From the NCBI RefSeq assembly GCF_050030965.1, contig NZ_CP188297.1, forward strand, positions 2,046,001 to 2,110,000: a stretch of 64,000 nt of DNA, given 5' to 3'. Under the pieces are notes generated by a model, which was not told the origin of the DNA, did not search any database, and saw only the letters and a program-made list of their open reading frames with translations. Each line of letters begins with the position of its first letter. Positions within the stretch are counted from its first letter, which is position 1. This stretch comes from Glutamicibacter sp002979865. Lineage in GTDB: Bacteria; Actinomycetota; Actinomycetes; Actinomycetales; Micrococcaceae. This document shows, piece by piece, positions 17,880 through 26,329 of this stretch. Both the position numbers and the translations under genes were made by a program.

Positions 17880-18140
17880 CCCGCCCCTTCGATGTGCGTC
17901 ATCAGAGTCAGGCCCACCGCGTCGAAGCCCGCAGTAAGCTCGGTCAGCAGCAGTCTCGAGGCCGAGCCGAGTGGCCAGGGCTTCAAGATTGTAGAGCACG
18001 ACACCGGATCGTCCTCGCTTCAGCGTCCGCGCAGCCGCGGACGGGGTGTAACCCAGGCGCGCGGCGACATCTAGCACCCGGCGGCGGGTGCTGTCGGAGA
18101 TCGTCTGGCGGTGCTGAAAGTCAAGAGCGTGCGATGACCA
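17880..18140 (-). pseudogene. LacI-family regulator, N-terminal part (split and frameshifted)
   Basis: It contains the end of a LacI HTH region: 'TISDSTRRRVLDVAARLGYT' and 'SAAARTLKRGRSGVVLYNLEA'. The first helix (the usual 'DVAAAAGVS') is not recognisable. A second lesion is a frameshift after 'TRLGLETAA'; the continuation 'LLLTELTAGFDAVGLTLMTH' is in another frame and runs up to the IS110 border. The gene was damaged at several points. Confidence 0.8.
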
Positions 18141-18209
18141 CTCGCCCGGCCCCGGCGGGATCGGGCACACCGAACTAACCTAGAAACAATCGATCGAGAA
18201 GGAGAAGCA

Positions 18210-18538
18210 ATGCACAACCACAATGAGGAAACCGCGTTCATGGCCGACATCAAGGAGTCCGCGCCGGAGATGGTCTCGGCCTTTTCGGATTCGACAAGGC
18301 CGTGTTCAAGAAGGACGCCGGAAACCTCGATCTCGCCACCCGTGAGTTGATCGCTGTCGGGGTGGCGGTGACCACGCAGTGCCCGTTCTGCATTGAGGAC
18401 CACGCCAAGCGTGCCGTCAAGGCCGGTGCATCCAAGGCTGACGTTGCTGAGGCGGTCATGGTCGCGGCCGCCCTGCGCGCCGGCGGCGGGGTCACTCACG
18501 GCTGGAAGGCGATGAAGGCTATCGCTGAAGACAAGTGA
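18210..18538 (+). pseudogene. Carboxymuconolactone decarboxylase (AhpD-like) family gene with a frameshift
   Basis: The frame starts at ATG 18210 behind GGAGAAG (MHNHNEETAFMADIKESAPE) and breaks near 18280, where one base seems missing. The rest continues in another frame as 'GFDKAVFKKDAGNLDLATRE' and '…CPFCIEDHAKRAVKAG…' to 18538. The CxxC plus His pattern is the AhpD/CMD redox motif. Translation from the internal ATG at 18302 would give 78 residues that keep the CxxC core, so partial function cannot be excluded. A single-base sequencing error is the alternative explanation. Confidence 0.75.
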
Positions 18539-18838
18539 CCTACGCCCGGCTTCGTCCGGGAGGATAACAGGGCTGAGCGTGAGGGGCCTGGTCTTGTTGT
18601 CGGTTTTGTCGTCTTAGGCCAGCTGTCGGAAGAGCTTTTCAACTCGTCGCCCGACGGAGTCTGACCAACGGTTGAGGTATTCGTATAATCCTTGAGAGCA
18701 CCCTAGCTGATGTGGCATTCCTCGAGGTCGGGGTCGGTGGCCTTGTACATGGCAGCGAGCGGCTAGATGATGTTGAGGCAGGTGAACTGGGGGCCTTTCG
18801 TTACCGCTCCTCGAACTGTAGGGAACTTGTTCACTTTT

Positions 18839-19051
18839 GTGTATCCTACGGGGTATTTATATAACGCCCTACATTGCATATCTAAGTGCCACGTGTGCGG
18901 CAAGGCGACGTGGGCCGGATGTGGCCAGCATGTCCAGCGGACCGTTTCCGCGGCGCAGTGGTATGTTGGGCCGCGCACCTTGAAACAGCGAGAGACCGCG
19001 GACCGGCAACGTGGTGGATTCTTCGCCTGTTTGTTGGGACGTAGGAATTAA
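18839..19051 (+). pseudogene. Remnant of a small Cys-rich (CxxC…CG) protein gene
   Basis: The sequence 'CHVCGKATWAGCGQHV' matches a small, widespread actinobacterial protein (about 50-60 residues) of unknown function, as I recall it. The expected ATG is missing, and the part after QHV no longer fits the family. The only in-frame upstream start is GTG 18839, inside an operator-like palindrome. Function not assigned. Confidence 0.45.
18841..18856. promoter_or_regulatory. CsoR-type operator-like palindrome
   Basis: GTATCCTACGGGGTAT resembles the CsoR boxes found at 60162-60202 of this window (TACCCCCTAGGGGTA). A TATATAA-like -10 follows at once. It precedes the small Cys-rich remnant; a copper, persulfide or related CsoR-family repressor is the plausible binder. 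Confidence 0.45.
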
Positions 19052-20117
19052 CATCTGCCAGTAACGAGTACTTCTACCTCCAACCGCTCCAATGCGGTCA
19101 AATAAGCTAGCGACCTCGATGCTCGATCCTTGCATATTTAGGCTGATTCGGGGACTTTGGGGTCCAACATTGAAAGCACCGGGGGACGAATGTACCCACT
19201 GGATGGGGTGGGGCGATCCGTGTCAACCAACGATATCTTTCGCGACTTAGTACTGCGGGTTCATCCGCCTCGGCTTCCCACTCTGATGGCATTCCACTGT
19301 CTGTGTCCTCAAACCTATTCGCGTTCCGCTCCAACCATTGATCCAAGTTCGACAATGGCGCCCAGACCGCAACTGGACCTTCAGGAGCGGGACGGCGGTG
19401 GTCGAATGAATACCTCCTTCATATACTCCTCTCGCAAGTTCACTCGGTGAAGGCGGCAGGACTCCGGGGCTATGCCGAGTTCAAGCAACACTTCTCAGAT
19501 ATGAGCAGACGGTTCGTCGTTCAACACGTTGAATAGAGCTACGTCTTGGACGGCCTATTTGGACACATCTTAGGGCATGTCCCTGTAGACAAATCTGCCG
19601 CTTGCGTTGGAGCTCGATATGTGTTTTGTCGACTTCACTGGTTCGGGCTCTCGAACTTCGAGCTGCGCAGCATGGCGCGTATTCACGTCTGGAAACGCTT
19701 TCCTCGCGCCAGAAAGAGTGAAACCTTGTTCGACGGGAGTATCGTTCGCTTGGCCCTCGACATGTACAGAGGAAGAAACACATGTTCGTTATCGATTTTC
19801 GGATTTTCTGATCGTCGTTCCTCGTCCAACACGAGTATACGTACCTCTCGAAATCACTTGATAGTTCATGTGAACTTACCTCGATACATCGATGGAGAGG
19901 CCGATCCAATTGTTGTACTCCTTGAGCCCCATCTGCTGGCTGGTGTTCAGCAACTCGGCGATCTGATCCTACCCTAAACCATGCTGCTTCGACCTGCTGG
20001 AACTCCAACGACTCCACCAGGAGCCTAATCGATACCATAGTTCTGCGAGCCGCATGGGACCCATCCACTCGCGCTGAATGATCTGAAGCGGCCCGGAATT
20101 AGACAGCCTATGGCCGG

Positions 20118-20516
20118 CTAGGAATCGGCAGGCGAACGGGAGTGGACGCTGCCGGCGTCCTCGGCGATCTCGAAGACGCTCGCGGGCAGGGTCATGGCCC
20201 AGGAATTCATTGCTTCCAAGACGGGGCGGAGGTCCTGCCCGGCAGGTGTCAGCTCATAAACGACTCGGGGTGGAATCTCGGGATACGCGGTGCGGGTGAC
20301 CATGCCGTGCTTCTCGAACGTGCGGAGCCGACTGGTTAGCGTGTGCGCGCTGATGCGAGGCAGTACCTCTGCCAGTTCGTTGAAGCGATGCGGTCCCTTG
20401 AGCAGTTCGCGCACGATGAGCGTGGCCCATGGCCCGTCGAGCAGGGACAGGAAACGAGCCACACCACACTCCTGCAGGTCGCAGTGGTTGAATCTCACAT
20501 ATCCACGATACTCCAT
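20118..20516 (-). CDS. HxlR-family transcriptional regulator
   Basis: A winged-helix HxlR protein: 'ARFLSLLDGPWATLIVRELL', 'RISAHTLTSRLRTFEKHGMV' and 'PPRVVYELTPAGQDLRPVLEA'. A Cys near the N-terminus (HCDLQECGVARF) could be the redox sensor. The start is uncertain between ATG 20516 and GTG 20498. It is divergent from an NmrA-like oxidoreductase, with a clear inverted repeat between them, the typical arrangement for HxlR and its single target gene. Confidence 0.9.
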   Translation of the reverse strand: MEYRGYVRFNHCDLQECGVARFLSLLDGPWATLIVRELLKGPHRFNELAEVLPRISAHTLTSRLRTFEKHGMVTRTAYPEIPPRVVYELTPAGQDLRPVLEAMNSWAMTLPASVFEIAEDAGSVHSRSPADS

Positions 20517-20553
20517 TACTGCACTTGATGTAACCGATGCATCATGTGCAGTA
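20517..20553. promoter_or_regulatory. Candidate HxlR operator
   Basis: TACTGCACTTGATG (20517-20530) and its near-complement CATCATGTGCAGTA (20540-20553), one mismatch, form an inverted repeat exactly between the divergent HxlR and NmrA-like genes. Confidence 0.75.
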
Positions 20554-20561
20554 ATTGATTC

Positions 20562-21404
20562 ATGACATACATCATCCACGGCGCGACCGGCGCTCAAGGT
20601 TCCCCTGTATTCACTGCTCTCACCTCAGCTGGACTCGATGCCGTCGCCGCGGTCCGAGACATCTCGAAGATCGACGGCGCGGCAATCGCCATCGACAACT
20701 CCTCTGTCGACTCGCTCGCTGACGCGTATCGCGGCGCGAAGGGGGTGTTCGTACACCTGCCCCTGGGACGTCCCGAAGACCAGCTCGCCTTCGCTCACAC
20801 AATCGCCGTGGCGATTCGTCGGGCGAAGCCGGCACGCGTCGTCTTCTCCACCAGCGGATTTTCTCTCGATCCCACCGGTGAAGGGACAGATGCTGTGGAC
20901 GTACTCGCCCGTGAATTGGCCTCCTCAGGGGTGTCCTACGCGATTGTCGAGCCGCGGCTCTTCCTCGAGAATCTGCTCCTGACGGCGACGATGGGACCCA
21001 CACGGGACGAGGGTGCTCTGCGCTACCCGATCCGCCCGGACTATGCAGTCTCGTGGATCTCCCACCTTGACGTCGCTGACGTCGTCTCCCGTCTGCTGAC
21101 TGACCATTCGGTCACGGGAATCGTTTCCGTCGGAGCTCTTCCCGGCCTGACTGGCGCGGACCTTGCCGCGGGCTTCACTCGATACCTCGGGCAAGATGTG
21201 CGCTTCGAGGCGATCAGCCCCGCACGGTACGGGGAGCTGATCATCCCTCTGTTCGGCGAGGCCGCGGTCGCACCGGTGATCGCCTCCTATGAGCATCGCC
21301 AGCATCAGCCCGGGGAGCTCATTCCAGAGGCGCGTTCGGCACAGGCGCTGCTCGATCTCAAACCGCGCAGTGTCGAGCGGTGGTTGCGGGATCTCGGAGT
21401 CTGA
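20562..21404 (+). CDS. NmrA-like NAD(P)-binding protein (atypical SDR, quinone oxidoreductase type)
   Basis: A 280-residue atypical short-chain dehydrogenase. The N-terminal 'YIIHGATGAQGSPVFTALTS' is the NAD(P) motif (GATGxxG), followed by 'RPEDQLAFAHTIAVAIRRA' and 'VDVLARELASSGVSYAIVEP'. Family members (QOR2/NmrA/HSCARG-like) are NADPH-dependent quinone or aldehyde reductases or redox sensors. Coupled divergently to an HxlR regulator with a 14-bp inverted-repeat operator, it is probably induced by an electrophile. A terminator follows. Confidence 0.88.
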   Translation: MTYIIHGATGAQGSPVFTALTSAGLDAVAAVRDISKIDGAAIAIDNSSVDSLADAYRGAKGVFVHLPLGRPEDQLAFAHTIAVAIRRAKPARVVFSTSGFSLDPTGEGTDAVDVLARELASSGVSYAIVEPRLFLENLLLTATMGPTRDEGALRYPIRPDYAVSWISHLDVADVVSRLLTDHSVTGIVSVGALPGLTGADLAAGFTRYLGQDVRFEAISPARYGELIIPLFGEAAVAPVIASYEHRQHQPGELIPEARSAQALLDLKPRSVERWLRDLGV

Positions 21405-21415
21405 TCCCTGGCGAC

Positions 21416-21450
21416 GCGACCTCACGACCCTGTCAGGGTCGTGAGGTCGC
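21416..21450. terminator. Bidirectional hairpin terminator
   Basis: A 15-bp perfect stem (GCGACCTCACGACCC and its complement) with a 5-nt loop lies between the converging NmrA-like and UvrA-like genes. Its right arm overlaps the last codons of the UvrA-like gene. Confidence 0.8.
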
Positions 21451-23958
21451 GGCGAGGTACTGTCCCGTGATGCTCGCGGCGGATGCGGCGATGGCCTCGG
21501 GGGTGCCGGTGGCGATGATGCGTCCGCCATCCGTGCCGCCTCCGGGGCCGAGATCGATCACATAGTCGGCGTTGGCGATCATGTCCAGGTCGTGCTCGAT
21601 GACGATCACGGTCGCCCCGGTCGCCAGCAACTGGTCCAGCACACCCAGTAGCGTGCGGATGTCCAGCGGGTGCAGGCCGACAGAGGGCTCGTCAAATACG
21701 AACACCGTGCCGGTGTGCTTGCGGCCGAGCTCGGCGGCTAGCTTCAGCCGCTGAGCCTCGCCGCCGGACAGGGCGGGAGTGTCCTCGCCGAGGGTGAGGT
21801 AACCCAGGCCGAGATCGATCAGTGTCGACAGCTTCTTGCGCACCCTGGTCCGGGCTCCGAGCAGCGTCGCGGCGTCGGCGACGGTGGTGCCGAGCAGCTC
21901 GGGCAGGGACCGGCGCCCGTCAGTGGTGGGCAACTGGTGTTCGGAGGCGGCGGGGCTGTAGCGGGTGCCGCCGCAGTCGGGACAGGGGATGTCGACGTCG
22001 GGTAGGAACTGCACGTCCAGAACGACCTGGCCTGTGCCCTCGCACCTCGGGCAACGTAGCGATCCGGTGTTGTAGGAGAAGTTCCCTGCGTTCAGGCCGG
22101 CGTTCTTCGCGGACGGGAGGCTGGCGTAGGCGCGACGAAGGTCGTCGAGGATACCGCTATAGGTGGCGACGGTGGAGCGGACATTGGTACCTATTGGGGT
22201 CGCGTCGACGACGTCTGCCCGGGTCAGGTCTGCCGTGTCGAGGGAGATGACGTGCCCGGGGAGCGGGACGTCATCGTGAGCGGCAGCGAGGGCGGGCACG
22301 AGGCTGTCAAGAATGAGGGTCGTCTTCCCCGACCCGGACATCCCGGTAACAGCGGTGAGACGGCCCTTTGGAATCTCGGCCTCGAGCGCGTGGACCGTGT
22401 GGATCGGGGCGGTCTTCAGACGGATCACCCCGCGGGAGAACACCGTGTCTTTGCTCGCGCGATCGCGGATGACCGCCGTCTCGCTGCCAGACAGGAACGG
22501 CCCGATGAGTGACGCTGGATTCTCCTGGACGGCGTCGATCGTCCCTTGGGCGAGGATAGTTCCCCCGGAAGAGCCGGAGCCGGGACCGATCTCGATCATC
22601 CAATCAGCTTCGCGCAGGACCTGCACATCATGGTCGACGAGTACGACGGAGTTGCCGCCGTCGAGGAGGTCCCGCATGACGCCGATCAGACCGTCAATGT
22701 TAGCCGGGTGCAGCCCGATCGATGGCTCGTCGAGCACGTACAGCACGCCGGTGGTCTCGTTGCGGACCGCCCGCGCCAGCTGCACACGCTGCCGTTCTCC
22801 GGTCGACAGGGTGGAGCTGGGCCGATCGAGCGTGAGGTAGCCCAGGCCCAGCTCGATCAGGCGGTGACCCATCTCGGTAAACTGCCGGGCGATCATCTTC
22901 GCCATGGGACGCATGTCCGCAGGCAGAGTGGCAGGAACCGCCGGCACCCATGCCATCGTCTCGGCGAGCGTGAGGACGGTGGCCTGGGCGAGATTCATGC
23001 CGTCAACTCGGGTGCCGCGAGCTGCTTCGGACAGGCGGGTGCCGTGGCAGGTAGGACAGGTGTGCGCGGTGATGAACCGCTGCACGCGAGCCAGGCCTTT
23101 CTCACTGGTGGCGTTATTCATTGCTTCCCGCACGGCTTGACGGGCGCTGCGGTAGGTGAAGTTCAGCTCGAACAGCTTCCCGGTCTTCGATGGGACCTCG
23201 ATCTCGCGCTTCTCAGCGGGCCCGTCGAGCACGATCTCTCGCTCCTGCGGGGTGAGCTCGGCATAGGGGACGTTGATGCGCACACCGAATGCGGCAACGA
23301 CCTGCGGCATCACTGAGAGACCGAACATCCCCCAGGGGGCGACGGCGCCTTCGGCGATCGACCGGGATAGGTCAGGGATCAGCGTCGCGTCGTCGATGTC
23401 GCGCACCGTGCCCGTTCCCGCGCAGTTCGGGCACGCCCCATCGGAGTTGAATGCCAGAGACTCCGCACCTGGTGGATAGAACTCAGCTGCGCACACCGGA
23501 CAAATGAGATCCTTGTTCGCGGCCACATCGATCGTCGGAGACAGACGGTGACCGTTTGGGCACAGATGCGAGCCGAGCCGCGAGAACATCACCCGTAGCA
23601 CGTTCAGAAGCTCCGTCGACGTCCCGAACGTCGACCGCACCCCGGGCACGCCCGGCCGCTGGCGCAACGCCAGGGCTGCCGGGACATGCCGCACGGAGTC
23701 GACACTCGCACGAGCAGAGTGGGACATGCGCCGGCGCGTGTAGGTCGACAGAGCCTCGATGTACCGCCTGGATCCCTCGGCGTAGAGCACCCCCATCGCC
23801 AGCGACGACTTCCCCGACCCCGACACCCCTGCAATCGCGACCAGCCGCCGCAGCGGAACATCGACATCGATGTTCCGCAGGTTGTGCATCCGCGCGCCCC
23901 GCACCGCGGTCACCAACGGGCCCCCCGCAACGGGCCGGCCAGAGTGTTCACTATCCAT
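21433..23958 (-). CDS. UvrA-like ABC ATPase (short UvrA2 / excinuclease subunit A paralogue)
   Basis: An 841-residue UvrA homologue, shorter than canonical UvrA (about 950). Two ABC modules are seen: Walker A 'GVSGSGKSSLAMGVLYAEGS' near residue 44 and 'GMSGSGKTTLI' near residue 545, with signatures 'LSTGERQRVQLARA' and 'LSGGEAQRLKLAAELG' and Walker B 'VLDEPSIGLHP' and 'VFDEPSVGLHP'. Zinc-binding Cys pairs are present (CPNCAGTG, CPTCHGTR, CPRCEGTG, CPDCGGTR). The missing length suggests loss of the UvrB-binding region, as in class II UvrA, which are linked to tolerance of DNA-damaging drugs. It is therefore likely not the housekeeping repair gene. The start at 23958 is supported by the family N-terminus ('VRGARMHNLRNIDVDVP'). 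Confidence 0.93.
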   Translation of the reverse strand: MDSEHSGRPVAGGPLVTAVRGARMHNLRNIDVDVPLRRLVAIAGVSGSGKSSLAMGVLYAEGSRRYIEALSTYTRRRMSHSARASVDSVRHVPAALALRQRPGVPGVRSTFGTSTELLNVLRVMFSRLGSHLCPNGHRLSPTIDVAANKDLICPVCAAEFYPPGAESLAFNSDGACPNCAGTGTVRDIDDATLIPDLSRSIAEGAVAPWGMFGLSVMPQVVAAFGVRINVPYAELTPQEREIVLDGPAEKREIEVPSKTGKLFELNFTYRSARQAVREAMNNATSEKGLARVQRFITAHTCPTCHGTRLSEAARGTRVDGMNLAQATVLTLAETMAWVPAVPATLPADMRPMAKMIARQFTEMGHRLIELGLGYLTLDRPSSTLSTGERQRVQLARAVRNETTGVLYVLDEPSIGLHPANIDGLIGVMRDLLDGGNSVVLVDHDVQVLREADWMIEIGPGSGSSGGTILAQGTIDAVQENPASLIGPFLSGSETAVIRDRASKDTVFSRGVIRLKTAPIHTVHALEAEIPKGRLTAVTGMSGSGKTTLILDSLVPALAAAHDDVPLPGHVISLDTADLTRADVVDATPIGTNVRSTVATYSGILDDLRRAYASLPSAKNAGLNAGNFSYNTGSLRCPRCEGTGQVVLDVQFLPDVDIPCPDCGGTRYSPAASEHQLPTTDGRRSLPELLGTTVADAATLLGARTRVRKKLSTLIDLGLGYLTLGEDTPALSGGEAQRLKLAAELGRKHTGTVFVFDEPSVGLHPLDIRTLLGVLDQLLATGATVIVIEHDLDMIANADYVIDLGPGGGTDGGRIIATGTPEAIAASAASITGQYLAATSRP

Positions 23959-24098
23959 CGGACCTCCAAGTTGTCAGGCACCGCGTTCACAGCACATGTA
24001 CATTCCATGTCAACTATATCCGGTAGACTGGTGTCGCCACCGCGTGTCCATGCGGCGAGTCGAAGAGTTCCCCGTACGGGGAAGAATAGGAGCGGGTC

Positions 24099-24485
24099 AT
24101 GAGTGTCCCAGCAATCGGTTCAGTGTCCTGGTTCGAGATTGGAAGCGACAAGCCCGAGGAGGTGAAGAAGTTCTACAGCGAGCTGTTCGGCTGGCAGTTC
24201 AAGCTCAACACCGACCTCGAAGGCGTCGAATACCACGCCGCCATCACTCCGGGCTCGCCAGGCCCGTCCGGCGGGATCTTCGACCACGCCGGACGCTTCG
24301 AGGACTACGCCGTCTTCTATGTCCTCGTCGAGGACATCCCGGCCACGATTGCGAGAGCCAAGGAGCTCGGTGCCGAAGTCACGATGGAGCCCGTCGTCGA
24401 CGCGTCCGGAGTGAGCTTCGCCCGCCTGCGCGACGCCAACGGCCACCACTTCGGCGTGTATTCGATGCCCGCTCCAACGGACTGA
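24099..24485 (+). CDS. VOC-family (glyoxalase-fold) protein
   Basis: A 128-residue VOC protein with two beta-alpha-beta modules: 'VSWFEIGSDKPEEVKKFYSE' and 'LFGWQF', then 'FYVLVEDIPATIARAKELGA' and 'RDANGHHFGVYS'. AGGAGCGGGTC precedes the ATG. Members are metal-dependent lyases, dioxygenases or antibiotic-binding proteins; the substrate is unknown. It is divergent to the UvrA-like gene and converges on a MarR regulator. Confidence 0.88.
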   Translation: MSVPAIGSVSWFEIGSDKPEEVKKFYSELFGWQFKLNTDLEGVEYHAAITPGSPGPSGGIFDHAGRFEDYAVFYVLVEDIPATIARAKELGAEVTMEPVVDASGVSFARLRDANGHHFGVYSMPAPTD

Positions 24486-24573
24486 CCGATGCTGTCCACG
24501 GTTACGGGAGGCAACGCGGACCTGCGACGTCTCCCTTAGCCAGGACGGATATTCTTGTGAAAATACATCGGCG

Positions 24574-25023
24574 TCAGACGATCTTGGATCGATCGTCAGT
24601 GTCCGAAGCGGAACGCAAGAGACGGAGCCCTGCCGCCATCCGGTCGAGCTCAGCAGATCCCAGTATGGCCGAGAAGCGCCGGGCGAGCTCGTCCTCGAAC
24701 ACCGGGGCTGTCTCGTCCACCCTCGCCTTCCCCGCAGCTGTCAGCACAATCAGCGTGGACCGGCGATCATTCGGATTCGGGACCCGTCGGCAGAGCCCCG
24801 CGGCCTCGATTCGATCGATGACCTTGCTGGCCCCGCCTACCGTGATCACGAATTCCCGCGCCACGTCATGGACGCGCTGCCCTTCACGGTGGCGCAGGAG
24901 CTGCATGATCTCGAACCATGTCAACTGCATATCGCAGTCAGCGCGTAGCCGCGCATCGATCGCCGTCCACAGCTCGGTTTCGAAGCGCACCAGATCGTGA
25001 TAAAGCACCCGCAATTCCGTCAT
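24574..25023 (-). CDS. MarR-family transcriptional regulator
   Basis: A 149-residue winged-helix protein: 'LTWFEIMQLLRHREGQRVHD', 'ITVGGASKVIDRIEAAGLCR', then the wing 'RVPNPNDRRSTLIVLTAAGK'. It is divergent from an MBL-fold hydrolase; a symmetric site lies between the two (25073-25104). Confidence 0.92.
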   Translation of the reverse strand: MTELRVLYHDLVRFETELWTAIDARLRADCDMQLTWFEIMQLLRHREGQRVHDVAREFVITVGGASKVIDRIEAAGLCRRVPNPNDRRSTLIVLTAAGKARVDETAPVFEDELARRFSAILGSAELDRMAAGLRLLRSASDTDDRSKIV

Positions 25024-25072
25024 TTCTCACCTCACCTGTCCGCGTCGATCCTGCTGACCGAGGCGAACCAAA

Positions 25073-25104
25073 TATTGTTTCCATGGAACTATCTGTAAGC
25101 AATA
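25073..25104. promoter_or_regulatory. Candidate MarR operator
   Basis: TATTG … CAATA (25073-25077 and 25100-25104) encloses a palindrome TTCCATGGAA (25079-25088), in the 106-bp spacer between the MarR and hydrolase genes. Confidence 0.55.
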
Positions 25105-25129
25105 CATTCTACTCCTGAAAGAGAATCTC

Positions 25130-25900
25130 ATGACCACCCAGACCGTCCCCACCCACATCCCTGTACGCGTCCTCAGCGGCCCGACCGTGTTGATCGAGTA
25201 CGCTGGCTTGCGCTTCCTCACCGACCCCACCTTCGATGCACCGGGGGAGTACCCCGTCATGCCTGGATACGCCATGACCAAGACCGCCGGGTCACCCCTC
25301 GGCCCGGACGAGGTGGGGCACATCGACGCGGTGTTGCTCTCCCACGACGAGCATGATGACAATCTCGATGAGTCGGGCCGCCAGTTCCTTCCTCGCGTAC
25401 CGGTCGTCTACACAACCGTCTCCGGTGCTGGCCGTCTTGGCGGCAATGCAAAGGGGGTCGCGTTCTGGGAGGAAGCAACACTCATCGCTCCCGACGGTAC
25501 CGAGGTGACGATTACCGGGCTGCCTGCACGCCACGGACCAGAGGGCAGCGAACCGGTCTCCGGCGACGTTATCGGGTTCCTCCTCACTGCAGTAGGTCAC
25601 CCCAGCGTCTACATCAGCGGCGACAACGCATCGCTGGACTATGTCCAGCAGATCGCAGATAGGTGTGCGCCGATCGATACAGCGGTGCTGTTTCTTGGCG
25701 GGGTCCGCCATGAGCCCATGCTCGAGGCGCAGCTCGTGACCCTCAACAACACTCAGGCCACTTGGGTAGCACGCGCATTGGACGCTCGTCGTGTGATCCC
25801 TGCCCACTTCGAAGGGTGGGCGCACTTCCAAGGCACCCGAGCCGACCTCACTCTAGCGTTCGCTGAAGCAGGCCTGGCCGACAAGCTTGTGTACACATAG
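25130..25900 (+). CDS. MBL-fold metallo-hydrolase (UlaG-like)
   Basis: A 256-residue metallo-beta-lactamase-fold protein of the UlaG/YqjP type: 'LIEYAGLRFLTDPTFD', the metal motif 'LLSHDEHDDNLD', 'GLPARHGPEG', 'YISGDNA' and the C-terminal 'VIPAHFEGWAHF'. The first His of the usual HxHxDH is replaced by Asp-Glu context (SHDEHDD), as in some UlaG relatives. The substrate is unknown. It is divergent from a MarR-type regulator that probably controls it. It marks the right border of the GC-rich block of regulator/enzyme pairs. Confidence 0.87.
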   Translation: MTTQTVPTHIPVRVLSGPTVLIEYAGLRFLTDPTFDAPGEYPVMPGYAMTKTAGSPLGPDEVGHIDAVLLSHDEHDDNLDESGRQFLPRVPVVYTTVSGAGRLGGNAKGVAFWEEATLIAPDGTEVTITGLPARHGPEGSEPVSGDVIGFLLTAVGHPSVYISGDNASLDYVQQIADRCAPIDTAVLFLGGVRHEPMLEAQLVTLNNTQATWVARALDARRVIPAHFEGWAHFQGTRADLTLAFAEAGLADKLVYT

Positions 25901-25959
25901 GCGATCGGCACGCCGTCGATCTTCTGGGATCAGCGAAGGCAGCAACGCGACGGCACACT

Positions 25960-26318
25960 AATGGGGCAAAGAACTTCTGCGACTTTCTGTGAACGCTCTG
26001 CATACTTCCAGCCAATTCGTTATGAGAGTAAAGCAGAGCTCTTGCTTCCGTTGCGGAATGCTCGCATTGACTCTCATCAACTCTTGCGGGAACCTGTTCA
26101 ACGGTGCGAATCGCATCCATGACGTAGGTCTTAATTCTCGGTGGCGGCTTCACCTCAGGGACGGTGAGAGCAAGGTAGGCAGCAGTTTGTTTCAAAGAAG
26201 CAAGCTCTTGCTCGAGCGTGGCGGCATTGGCCTCATACTGCAGCGCCTGATCACGTTGAGTTTGGCTCAGCGCATTCAGGGCGAAGCCGCTGAACAGTCT
26301 ACTTTTGTGCTTGCCCAT
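25960..26318 (-). pseudogene. rskA: Anti-sigma-K factor RskA remnant, truncated
   Basis: The minus strand reads 'RLFSGFALNALSQTQRDQAL', 'QELASLKQTAAYLALTVPEV' and 'PPPRIKTYVMDAIRTVEQVP', the N-terminal anti-sigma domain of RskA. The transmembrane and extracytoplasmic parts are missing; the frame goes on into unrelated sequence that overlaps the 3' end of the hydrolase gene. It lies downstream of a decayed sigK and of the fasciclin gene, the usual order of this system. Confidence 0.75.
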
Positions 26319-26329
26319 GACATGGCTCC

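Larger units (their letters stand above)
18539..20117. other. 1.6-kb gene-poor stretch of degraded sequence
   Basis: No intact gene recognised apart from the small Cys-rich remnant at 18839-19051. Long overlapping frames on both strands (for example near 19500-20070) have no recognisable domain and look accidental. A minus-strand piece near 18600-18700 reads like the C-terminus of a protein (EYLNRWSDSVGRRVEKLF) that I cannot name. Confidence 0.45.

Noticed and set aside
18541..18570. Possible terminator after the AhpD-like gene
   Set aside because: CCCGGC…GTCCGGG pairs weakly and no U-run follows; not convincing.
19481..20068. 195-codon frame on the minus strand with a long overlapping frame on the plus strand
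   Set aside because: No domain, Arg/Ser/Cys-rich composition and no ribosome-binding site; it lies in degraded sequence. Treated as accidental.
23870..25000. 376-codon plus-strand frame across the VOC and MarR genes
   Set aside because: It overlaps two clear genes in other frames and has the Arg/Ser-rich composition typical of out-of-frame GC-rich sequence.
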